64,000 nucleotides of DNA. Origin: Flavobacteriaceae bacterium (lineage in GTDB: Bacteria; Bacteroidota; Bacteroidia; Flavobacteriales; Flavobacteriaceae). The notes under the pieces are model-generated. The model saw nothing but the letters and a program-made list of their open reading frames with translations. It searched no databases and was not told the origin of the DNA. A program made the translations under genes and the position numbers. Positions 45,030 to 52,271 of the stretch are shown here, piece by piece. The stretch is from positions 169,779 through 233,778 of the forward strand of contig CANKLE010000003.1 of the NCBI GenBank assembly GCA_947483075.1, in the 5' to 3' direction. How positions within the stretch are numbered: position 1 is the first letter of the stretch; the number at the start of each line of letters is the position of its first letter.

Positions 45030-45074
45030 CAATAGTACGCACTTAGTAGGTTTGGCAGGCATGATTTGAATCAT
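45030..45074 (-). promoter_or_regulatory. Fnr-type operator and -7 box for ric
   Basis: ATGATTTGAATCAT (45061-45074), a perfect 6+6 palindrome around TG, is centred 37.5 bases from the last base of a minus-strand -7-like box TACTATTG (45030-45037, one mismatch to TAnnTTTG). It is the most symmetric of the four ATGA-N6-TCAT sites. Confidence 0.65.
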
Positions 45075-45129
45075 ATAAAACCCTGTTTTTTCTAGATTAT
45101 TGAGTAATCTAACGAACAGACAAAACACC

Positions 45130-45504
45130 TTATCCTATGCTAAATTTACGCCGCATAAACATCGAAATATTTATCGCTCTGCTTTTAATTTTTTCTGAAT
45201 TAGGCCCTTCAAAAAGCTGATTTACGGTGTCTGTAAATAAAGTCGTCCACTGGTTGAAATGGGCTTCGTTAAATGGGCTTTTTTCATGCAACTCTGTGTG
45301 TTTCATCATGGGGTTTCCATTATAATTACCCGTGTAAAACAAACTGTTCTCCCAAAAATCATACATCGTAGTTAAATGTTTTTCCCAATTTACTTGAGCA
45401 ATATCCGTAAAAAAGTAGCCTATTACTTCATCCTTTTTAATTTTGTCGTAAAAAGTATTTACCAACTTTACAAGATCTTTTCTGTTTCTGATGTCTGTTT
45501 TCAT
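45130..45504 (-). CDS. Group III truncated haemoglobin
   Basis: A 124-residue truncated globin of the group III type: DLVKLVNTFYDKIKKDEVIGYFF at the start, a Trp-containing helix (VNWEKHLTTMYDFWENSLF), the MKHTELHEKSPFNEAHFNQW region holding the proximal His, and a last helix. These globins bind O2 and NO and are thought to protect against NO. The gene starts 2 bases after nosY, so it is the last member of the nos operon, and it precedes ric. Confidence 0.9.
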   Translation of the reverse strand: MKTDIRNRKDLVKLVNTFYDKIKKDEVIGYFFTDIAQVNWEKHLTTMYDFWENSLFYTGNYNGNPMMKHTELHEKSPFNEAHFNQWTTLFTDTVNQLFEGPNSEKIKSRAINISMFMRRKFSIG

Positions 45505-45506
45505 GT

Positions 45507-46274
45507 TTATAAATCGTTGCGATTAAATTTTCTTAACGAAATGAAAAAGGGAATGATTACCCACAAACAAAGCAACAGGAAAGAAACGATCAATCCTGCA
45601 GTTGTGCCAAAAAAGTCTTTAAATATAGCGCCGGTATAGCCCATCATGGCCGATACATCAAGGTGCAACAAGATTTGTATTCGAGCCAAATCTATTGGAC
45701 TCAATGCGGTTACGCCTACCATTGCATTTTCGATAGGGTAATCTGAAAACTGAAATAATAAAAACAAGACCATGCCATCAAACAGTAAGGCAAAATACAA
45801 CCAAGTCATTATAGCAATTCCTATTCCTTTGGCTTTATCTCTTGTGAGGATAGAACTAAGGAAAGCCAAAGCCACAAACACCAACGAAATGAGACATCCC
45901 ACAACCAGCATCATAAGTCCGACACCATCGGGAGCGTTTATCAATAAAGGAATTCCAGCACCTACTAAAAAAGCCAGTACGATTGCCAAAGAAAGTCCAT
46001 AAAACAAACTCAACCATATTTTTCTTCTTTGTATAGGCTGACTCAATAACAATTCAATAAATTCCGAGCTATTGTATAAGTAAACAGTCGAAAACAACAC
46101 AGACACCAAGGGTACCGTAAACAAAATGACATTTAGAATGGTGAGAATCCCTTTTGATGAATTGTCTTCTAAAGCAAATGAACTCCAGGACAATAATGCC
46201 AAAATGAGCGTATAAGCCACTACTATTTTATTCTTTAAAATGTCGAGAAAAATAATTTTAATGATTCTGTTCAT
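45507..46274 (-). CDS. nosY: Nitrous oxide reductase maturation permease NosY
   Basis: A 255-residue ABC-2 type permease with six helices, including a short MKN-like N-terminus (FLDILKNKIVVAYTLILALL) and a C-terminal helix (LIVSFLLLCLWVIIPFFISL). With NosF and NosD it forms the machinery that supplies sulfur or copper-sulfide for the CuZ centre of NosZ. It overlaps nosF by 17 bases. Confidence 0.92.
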   Translation of the reverse strand: MNRIIKIIFLDILKNKIVVAYTLILALLSWSSFALEDNSSKGILTILNVILFTVPLVSVLFSTVYLYNSSEFIELLLSQPIQRRKIWLSLFYGLSLAIVLAFLVGAGIPLLINAPDGVGLMMLVVGCLISLVFVALAFLSSILTRDKAKGIGIAIMTWLYFALLFDGMVLFLLFQFSDYPIENAMVGVTALSPIDLARIQILLHLDVSAMMGYTGAIFKDFFGTTAGLIVSFLLLCLWVIIPFFISLRKFNRNDL

Positions 46275-46980
46275 CTTTGTTTTTCTTTAGTAGTTGAGCA
46301 ATCGCTTTGGATATTCTGTCCTCTCCTGTTTCCTGTTTGAGCAATTCTACTTTTTTATGAAAATAGACCTTTCCTTCTTGCATGAATATAATTTCTGTGG
46401 TTAAGTCATCCAACTCACTCAACAAATGAGAAGTGATCAAAATGAGCTTGCCGTTGGCTTTTTCTTTACTGATTTTTTCTTTTAAAATTTCGGCGGCCAA
46501 AGGATCTAAACCTGCGGTAGGTTCATCCAAAATCAAAACAGCAGGATTGAACAAAAAGGCCAAAACCGCGCTCACTTTTTGAGTGGTTCCGCCCGATAAG
46601 GTGCTCATTTTTTTGTTGTACATTTTATCAAGCTCAAAGGCTTTCAGCAAATCTTCATCCAATACATTTGTGCTGCTTCTAATTTTTTTTATCATACCGA
46701 TAATTTGGCCAATAGTCATCGAGTCTGGGTACCGACCAATTTGCGGCATATACCCAATATTTTCGCGGTACAAAAAATCATGAAGAACTGATTTTCCATT
46801 AAATTCTATTGATCCTTTATCGGGCAAAACCATCCCTAGTATGGCCTTAATAAGTGTGGTTTTTCCGCAGCCGTTTGGTCCAATGAGCGCGATGCATTCG
46901 CCCTTTTTACAAGTGAGATTGATGTTGTTAAGGACCTCGAGTTTCCCAAAATTTTTATATATATTTTTAATCTCAATCAT
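46258..46980 (-). CDS. nosF: Nitrous oxide reductase maturation ATPase NosF
   Basis: A 240-residue ABC ATPase: Walker A GPNGCGKTT near 34-42, signature TLSGGTTQKVSAVLAF near 134-149, Walker B AVLILDEPTAGLDP near 153-166, and the H-loop LITSHLLSELD. It couples ATP hydrolysis to NosY. The start overlaps the nosD stop (ATGA), showing translational coupling. Confidence 0.94.
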   Translation of the reverse strand: MIEIKNIYKNFGKLEVLNNINLTCKKGECIALIGPNGCGKTTLIKAILGMVLPDKGSIEFNGKSVLHDFLYRENIGYMPQIGRYPDSMTIGQIIGMIKKIRSSTNVLDEDLLKAFELDKMYNKKMSTLSGGTTQKVSAVLAFLFNPAVLILDEPTAGLDPLAAEILKEKISKEKANGKLILITSHLLSELDDLTTEIIFMQEGKVYFHKKVELLKQETGEDRISKAIAQLLKKNKDEQNH

Positions 46981-48206
46981 AGCGGTAGCGACTTCATTAA
47001 TGGCGTTTTATCTACAAAATTATCGGGCGTGATGCTGGGCAGCACCTTTTCTGATTTGTCCAAGAGGGTAATCATAAAGCTGCGGAACAGCAACATCGTA
47101 GCAGCGTTTTTTTCTGTCAATACTGCAAATAAACTCAGCGGGTGATACGGAACGTCCCCTACTCCGTTTTTGTCTAAATCATAGCCTTCGTATTTATCCC
47201 AATAATTGCTGTTGAAGGTGTTTAAAACCAAGCTTCCATTTGTGCTGATGTCGAAGGTGTTTTTGAGGAAATTGTTGTTGAGTATGTCATTCTCCATACA
47301 ACTTGCTTGAATTTTCATGCCCCAACCGTTTGAGATAAAATCATTTTTTTCAACTTTTATTCGGGAGGTTCCTTCCATATAAATCCCCGAAGTATTTTTG
47401 ATGAACTTATTCGTATAAATATACCCGTCTGCGATTTCTTTGAGCAATAGGCCGTAGGCAGAATCACCCCAGTTTTCTTCGAAGGTATTATTCATCATTT
47501 TTACATCTTTAGAAAACATCACCGCAACTCCAGCACCGTTGTTTTTAAACAAATTTGTAATGTACGAATCGGCATTAGAAAACATAAAATGCAAGCCGTA
47601 CCGAATGTTTTTGGTAGAAATATTTCGCCATATCACCGAATTCGTCACAAACTCAAAATAAATACCGTCCCGATGTCCCGAAATTGTATTGGCTATTATT
47701 TGCAAGTTTTCGCTTTTCCAGGCATGAATGCCATTGCCAATAAGTTGTTCTTGAGTGCCATGAGACACAATCGAATTAGCTTTTACAATACAATTTGTGC
47801 AATTTTGAAGGTAGATACCAAAGAAATTATTAAGTAGTTGATTGTTGTAAATTCTTGCAAATGTTCGGTTGTATACTTTTATTCCGCAGGGATCATCTAA
47901 TGCCGCAAAGCCAGAATTAATAATCTTGAACCCTGAAACAACAACGCTGTCGGCTTTTATTGATACTACTTCTCCCTGCTTTTGAGCATCCAAAATAGGA
48001 TAGTCAACCCCCAAGAAGACTATTTTTTTATTGATGACAATGTTGCCTTCTTTATACCAGCCTTTATGCACCATTATCGTATCCGCATTATTCGCAAGCC
48101 TAATAGCTTGTTGTATGCTTTTTATTGGATAGTGCCTACCAACGTGAAGGGTATTGGAAAGCAATACTTGAAAAGTAAAAAGGAAATACCCTATATAGAT
48201 TTTCAT
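46977..48206 (-). CDS. nosD: Nitrous oxide reductase maturation protein NosD
   Basis: A 409-residue periplasmic right-handed beta-helix protein. It has an N-terminal signal (IGYFLFTFQVLLSNTLHVG), many parallel beta-helix repeats (NSGFAALDDPCGIKVYN, NNFFGIYLQNCTNC, ISGHRDGIYFEF and others) and the conserved SNYWDKYEGYDLDKNGVGD near the C-terminus. NosD assists in building the CuZ cluster of NosZ. It abuts nosL (0-base gap) and overlaps nosF. Confidence 0.95.
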   Translation of the reverse strand: MKIYIGYFLFTFQVLLSNTLHVGRHYPIKSIQQAIRLANNADTIMVHKGWYKEGNIVINKKIVFLGVDYPILDAQKQGEVVSIKADSVVVSGFKIINSGFAALDDPCGIKVYNRTFARIYNNQLLNNFFGIYLQNCTNCIVKANSIVSHGTQEQLIGNGIHAWKSENLQIIANTISGHRDGIYFEFVTNSVIWRNISTKNIRYGLHFMFSNADSYITNLFKNNGAGVAVMFSKDVKMMNNTFEENWGDSAYGLLLKEIADGYIYTNKFIKNTSGIYMEGTSRIKVEKNDFISNGWGMKIQASCMENDILNNNFLKNTFDISTNGSLVLNTFNSNYWDKYEGYDLDKNGVGDVPYHPLSLFAVLTEKNAATMLLFRSFMITLLDKSEKVLPSITPDNFVDKTPLMKSLPL

Positions 48207-48635
48207 TTAGAAACTGCTGTATAGTTCGTTCCACGTTACTAGATCAGCCTTGTATTTGGATTGATACTGTTGCGCTAGTTTTTTGGATGAGAAAGCGATT
48301 GAATTTCCATTCATCGGACTTTTGATCGTGCCGCCTTTCAGATAAATGCAATTTTCTACAGGAACTAGTTTGCTGTTCAAACCAAAATCACCCACAAATA
48401 ATAATAGGGACGTAACTGTTGGATTTGATTTAGCAAAATGAATCATACAAGCCACATCGTCAAATTTATAATACCTTCCTTTTGGCGTAATCAGTTCGGC
48501 ACCAAATTGGCGATTGGCGATGGTCATTTTACAAAAATCACAGGCATCCGAATTCAACTTTAACGGGTTGGGTTCGCCAGAAACACAGGAAATAAGTACA
48601 ACTGAAGCAAACAAAAACCAGGCAATTTTTTTCAT
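48207..48635 (-). CDS. nosL: Copper chaperone lipoprotein NosL
   Basis: A 142-residue lipoprotein starting at the ATG at 48635; the longer frame lies inside the upstream membrane gene. Lipobox ISC (Cys17), then the NosL copper motif DACDFCKMTIANRQFGAEL (Cys32, Cys35, Met37), RYYKFDDVACMIHF and a C-terminal NSIAFSSKKLAQQYQSKY. It delivers Cu(I) to NosZ. It stands 2 bases behind the 196-residue membrane protein. Confidence 0.94.
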   Translation of the reverse strand: MKKIAWFLFASVVLISCVSGEPNPLKLNSDACDFCKMTIANRQFGAELITPKGRYYKFDDVACMIHFAKSNPTVTSLLLFVGDFGLNSKLVPVENCIYLKGGTIKSPMNGNSIAFSSKKLAQQYQSKYKADLVTWNELYSSF

Positions 48636-48637
48636 TT

Positions 48638-49228
48638 TTATTGTTTTTTTTTGGGAAACAATTGATACTCTTTCGAAACAATAAAACAAAGCAATACAAC
48701 AACTGCTGTTAAAAACCATCCTCCGGTATCGGGCACCGAATAGGCGCCAAAATTTAACAGTTGTTTGTATCCAAATAATGGCGGCTGATAGGCCATTCCG
48801 GGCACTTTTATTGCTGCATTGGGATCTAAATTATGACCATATTGGTAGTTCCATCGGTAAAAATCGACAGCAGACAGCACAATAAAACAAAGAAAGGATA
48901 CTAAGAATATCAGCACCGCTTTTCGTCTGCCAATAAAAATTAAAAGCAAACTAATTAAAGCGGATGCTCCAAAAATAATGGGCAATAGTTTAAATTCAAA
49001 AAAGTTTTCGGTGTGCAAGGTAGACATGCCAATATAATGATTCAATCCATTGATAATGGCTACATCGCCCCCAATTTTATTTGCATACAATTGCAACACT
49101 AGCCCTTCAGGGTATTGTGGTGCTTGCAGTTCAATTCGCCACATCGGAACAAACAAGGTGCCTACAAATAGCGCAGCCACTAAAACAAGTAATCCTTTTG
49201 CTAACAAAGAAATTTTTTGTGTTTTCAT
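48638..49228 (-). CDS. Membrane protein of clade II nos clusters
   Basis: A 196-residue protein with four predicted helices and a periplasmic segment after the first (MWRIELQAPQYPEGLVLQLY, then ING-LNHYIGMSTLHTENFFEF). The HYIGM segment with nearby His, Glu and Met, and a second loop (VDFYRWNYQYGHNLDPNAAI), could bind copper or heme. I recall this gene in nos clusters of other Bacteroidetes between nosZ and nosL, but I know no experimental function. A maturation role in copper handling is inference. Confidence 0.7.
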   Translation of the reverse strand: MKTQKISLLAKGLLVLVAALFVGTLFVPMWRIELQAPQYPEGLVLQLYANKIGGDVAIINGLNHYIGMSTLHTENFFEFKLLPIIFGASALISLLLIFIGRRKAVLIFLVSFLCFIVLSAVDFYRWNYQYGHNLDPNAAIKVPGMAYQPPLFGYKQLLNFGAYSVPDTGGWFLTAVVVLLCFIVSKEYQLFPKKKQ

Positions 49229-49244
49229 ATTTTTTTTAAAAAAT

Positions 49245-49275
49245 AAAAAGGAGCAATTTGATGTTGCTCCTTTTT
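49245..49275 (-). terminator. Internal terminator after nosZ
   Basis: A 12-bp perfect stem (AAAAAGGAGCAA with TTGCTCCTTTTT) with a T-rich minus-strand tail, between the nosZ stop and the next gene of the same operon. It probably lowers expression of the maturation genes relative to cytochrome c and nosZ. Confidence 0.75.
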
Positions 49276-49286
49276 TAAATTACGTA

Positions 49287-51269
49287 TTATTTTTTGTCGG
49301 AAGCCGGCAAATTGGTACCCAAACTATAGCTTATCGGCACAGAACTGCCCGCTGGCGAAACTCGTATATAGCCTTGCATTTCTTGGTGCAACGCACTACA
49401 GAAATCGGTGCAATAAAACGGAGAAATACCTACTCGATCTGGTGTCCATTTTAAGGTAGACGTTTCCCCTGGCATAATTAACAGTTCGGCATTGCTCGAT
49501 CCTTTTACTGCAAATCCGTGAGGCACATCCCAATCTTGTTCTAAGTTGGTAATATGAAAATAGACTTCATCTCCTAATTTTATGCCTTCTATGTTATCGG
49601 GAGCAAAGTGAGAGCGGATACAGGTCATGTATACATCAATTCGTTTTCCGTTGCGAACAACTTTTGACTCTTTCTCGCCTTTGGTTACAAATGGGTGCTT
49701 GTTATCATCGAGTTTATAGAATTTTATCTGACCATTATTTCGAATTAAATCGGCTGGGGCAGCTTGTGCATAATGCGGTTCTCCAATGGTTGGATAATCT
49801 AATATTAATTTCATTTTATCCCCGCTAATATCAAATATCTGAGCAGATTGAGCCAATTCTGGACCGGTAGGTAAATATCGGTCTTTGGTGATCTTATTGT
49901 AGGCAATTAGGTATTTTCCGAAGGGCTTTCTGCTGTCACCTCCAGGAATACACAAGTGTCCTACAGAATAATAGGTTGGCACTCTGTCTAACACTTGAAG
50001 TGTTTTTATGTCCCATTTCACTACTTCAGACGACACAAAGAAGGTAGTATATGCATTGCCTTTTCCATCAAACTCGGTGTGCAAAGGTCCTAAGCCCGGT
50101 TTTTGAACTTCTCCGTGAAGAGCAGCTTCATATTTCACCACTGGAATGCCTTCGTATTCACCTTCAAATTGTTTGTTTTTGATTGCTGACATTAATTTAT
50201 CAAAGCTAAAAACGGGAATTAAAGCGGCCAATTTACCAGAACCTACAATATACTCTCCTGTTGGATCAACATCACAACCGTGAGGCGATTTTGGACATGG
50301 AATCATGTAACAGATGTCTTTTAATTCCTTAGAATCCAAAATCAATACTTTGGTTTTTATTTCGGAGGTAGCTGAATGAGTTGCATCATTATATACATTA
50401 TGTGCATAGCGGGTTGGGGTAAGTTTTCCTTTTCCTGCTTTGATGTACTCTTCTGCTTTTTTCCAATTTACCGCCATGATAAAATCTTTGTCTTTTTGAG
50501 AAGCATTCACTTCCAAAAGCGTATTCGCCTGTTCGGTATTGTAACAAGAGAAAAAGAACCAACCGTGTGATTTTCCTTTACCCGCATGCGATAAATCAAA
50601 GTTCACTCCGGGGCATTGTATTTGGAAAGCGATATCCATTTGTCCTTCTTTTCCCACTTTCACAAAACTTAAATGACCTTTAAAATTTTGTTTATAAGTA
50701 TTAATGGGCACATCCCCATTTGAATTATCGGCTGGAACACTAAAACGCGTTCCTGCTACCACATACTCGGTATTTTCAGTAATGAAAGGAGAGGAGTGAT
50801 TTCCGGCGCTATTTGGGATCTCTATAATTTCTTTGGTCGTAAATGTTTTCAAATCGATCCGAGCAATACGAGGGGTATTGTTGGCATTTCCAAACACCCA
50901 ACGGCCATCAATTTCTCCATTAGTTTGAGACATTTCAGTATGGTGCAAATCATCCCATGGCACAAAACCGTGCGAGGTATTTAACATGGGCTTTGTTTCT
51001 TCGTTGTAGCCATATCCTTTTTCGGGATCGACAGAAAATACAGGTATTACCCGAAATAATCTTCCGCTAGGTAAGCCATACACGCTCATTTGACCGCTGA
51101 AACCTCCCGAAACGAAGTTGTAGAATTCATCATATTTCCCAGGGGCTACATAGGCTTTTTGAGCCGCATCACCACTCACTGCATCACTCGAGTTTTTGGG
51201 TTTACAAGAAGCGAGCAAAGCACTTCCCACAGCAACAGTAAGTATTGCTTTTACAAATTTGGTTTTCAT
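49287..51269 (-). CDS. nosZ: Nitrous oxide reductase, clade II (Sec type)
   Basis: A 660-residue periplasmic enzyme that reduces N2O to N2. The signal has a lipobox (LLASC, Cys22) and no Tat twin-Arg, which marks clade II. The beta-propeller has DDLHHTEMSQTNGEIDGRW, the HGCDVDPTGEYIVGSGK and VGHLCIPGGDSRKPFGKY segments with CuZ His ligands. The C-terminal cupredoxin domain has the CuA site FYCTDFCSALHQEMQG (Cys620, Cys624, His628, Met631). A dedicated cytochrome c gene precedes it by 52 bases. Confidence 0.97.
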   Translation of the reverse strand: MKTKFVKAILTVAVGSALLASCKPKNSSDAVSGDAAQKAYVAPGKYDEFYNFVSGGFSGQMSVYGLPSGRLFRVIPVFSVDPEKGYGYNEETKPMLNTSHGFVPWDDLHHTEMSQTNGEIDGRWVFGNANNTPRIARIDLKTFTTKEIIEIPNSAGNHSSPFITENTEYVVAGTRFSVPADNSNGDVPINTYKQNFKGHLSFVKVGKEGQMDIAFQIQCPGVNFDLSHAGKGKSHGWFFFSCYNTEQANTLLEVNASQKDKDFIMAVNWKKAEEYIKAGKGKLTPTRYAHNVYNDATHSATSEIKTKVLILDSKELKDICYMIPCPKSPHGCDVDPTGEYIVGSGKLAALIPVFSFDKLMSAIKNKQFEGEYEGIPVVKYEAALHGEVQKPGLGPLHTEFDGKGNAYTTFFVSSEVVKWDIKTLQVLDRVPTYYSVGHLCIPGGDSRKPFGKYLIAYNKITKDRYLPTGPELAQSAQIFDISGDKMKLILDYPTIGEPHYAQAAPADLIRNNGQIKFYKLDDNKHPFVTKGEKESKVVRNGKRIDVYMTCIRSHFAPDNIEGIKLGDEVYFHITNLEQDWDVPHGFAVKGSSNAELLIMPGETSTLKWTPDRVGISPFYCTDFCSALHQEMQGYIRVSPAGSSVPISYSLGTNLPASDKK

Positions 51270-51321
51270 TTAGGTATTATTTTAGTTGAACATTATTTTA
51301 GTTGAGCTTGCACATCGAATA

Positions 51322-51795
51322 TTACTTCACTCCGTCTATTTTTCGCATGTACTCCAAAACATCTCTGGCTTCTGTATCATTCAATCCCTGATTAGGCATA
51401 CGAACTAAACATATTTCTAACTGGGCTTGCATTTTTGGGTCTTTGGTAATCATAGGGTCTGGATTTGTGATAAAATTCATAATCCATTGGGGTTGATGGC
51501 GAGAAGTTACCCCTTTCCAACCTGGTCCAACTAATTTTTCTTCGGTAGATTTATGACAAGAAGTGCATTTTACACTTGCTATTTTTTCACCTTCAGTGGC
51601 AATAGGTTGGTCTAAAGTAACTGCCAAGTCTACTTTATCAAACTTTCCTTCACCTCTATTTGGATCGTATGAAGAAGGATCGGCTGATGCAGCAGAATCT
51701 GTTGATGGTTTAGAAAAATCATCTCCCGATTGTTCTTTTTTTCCACAAGCTATAAAAAGCAATCCCACCGCAATAAATAATGATAATTTGTACAT
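51322..51795 (-). CDS. Cytochrome c lipoprotein, likely electron donor to NosZ
   Basis: A 157-residue lipoprotein (lipobox FIAC, Cys17) with a Ser/Asp-rich linker and one class I cytochrome c domain: heme site CTSCH (Cys77, Cys80, His81) and axial Met in LVRMPNQGL near 138, with a closing DVLEYMRKI helix. It leads the nos operon and is the natural electron donor for NosZ. The operator at 51854 lies upstream. Confidence 0.93.
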   Translation of the reverse strand: MYKLSLFIAVGLLFIACGKKEQSGDDFSKPSTDSAASADPSSYDPNRGEGKFDKVDLAVTLDQPIATEGEKIASVKCTSCHKSTEEKLVGPGWKGVTSRHQPQWIMNFITNPDPMITKDPKMQAQLEICLVRMPNQGLNDTEARDVLEYMRKIDGVK

Positions 51796-51822
51796 ATTAA
51801 ATTTGTTTTAAAATTTCATTTA

Positions 51823-51867
51823 CAAAAATGAACATTAAACAACTGTTAATTGTATGACTGAAATCAT
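51823..51867 (-). promoter_or_regulatory. Fnr-type operator and -7 box for the nos operon
   Basis: ATGACTGAAATCAT (51854-51867) is centred 37.5 bases from the last base of the minus-strand box CATTTTTG (51823-51830; one mismatch to TAnnTTTG). The start of the cytochrome c gene is 27 bases further on. Confidence 0.65.
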
Positions 51868-51953
51868 AACAACCTAAATTTCGAAAAAATGACTAATGGT
51901 AGATTTAAATAGTCGAAAAAGTGATCAAGGTATTGACCAGACTATAGCTCAAA

Positions 51954-52088
51954 ATGAAGTTTAAAGAGAACAGAATAAGGTATATTACCATTATGTCTTT
52001 CTGTTTCGGAGGCATAGTAAATACTCAAAATAATGTAGAATTTTATATTGGTAAACCAACAAACAGTTTTACTATTTGCTCGCCTTAA
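51954..52088 (+). pseudogene. Possible 44-codon remnant with signal-peptide-like start
   Basis: An ORF of 44 codons whose first half resembles a bacteroidete signal peptide (MKFKENRIRYITIMSFCFGG, then IVNTQ) followed by only about 20 residues. It may be the 5' end of a lost secreted-protein gene. No -7 box is obvious. It lies in the scar between the nos operon and the polysaccharide locus. Confidence 0.25.
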
Positions 52089-52096
52089 AAAGGATT

Positions 52097-52140
52097 GGGA
52101 AGATACTCAAGCGTCCAACGAGGGCGGACTGTAAATAAGC
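52097..52140 (+). pseudogene. Truncated tRNA-Tyr (5' half)
   Basis: These 44 bases look like the 5' half of a tRNA-Tyr: acceptor strand GGGAAGA, T-A at 8-9, a D arm CTC...GAG with loop AAGCGTCCAAC, and the anticodon arm GCGGA-CTGTAAA with anticodon GTA (52131-52133). The 3' strand of the anticodon stem is damaged (TAAGC where TCCGC would pair), and no long variable arm, T arm or acceptor 3' strand follows. The dispersed AT repeat begins 8 bases later. It cannot be a working tRNA. Confidence 0.65.
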
Positions 52141-52147
52141 TGTTTTC

Positions 52148-52271
52148 AATTAAAAATTAAAAATAAATAATTAATAATGTTTCGAAAAATATCATAATCA
52201 CAACCTGGAGTACTAGATTTATCTTTTGTCTATAACACCATTTTTAATTTTTAATTTTTAATTTTTAATTA
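52148..52271. repeat. Dispersed foldback repeat, copy A
   Basis: About 124 bases with inverted ends (AATTAAAAATTAAAAA and TTTTTAATTTTTAATT). The interior matches copy B at 62839 (AATAATTAATAATG; CACAACCTGGAGTACTAG; TTTTGTCTATAACACC). The right end runs into the stop codon of the regulator gene at 52269. Confidence 0.7.

Noticed and set aside
45093..45111. Hairpin TAGATTA/TAATCTA as a terminator behind the truncated haemoglobin
   Set aside because: On the minus strand it is followed by A residues and not by T, and the stem is only 7 AT-rich pairs.
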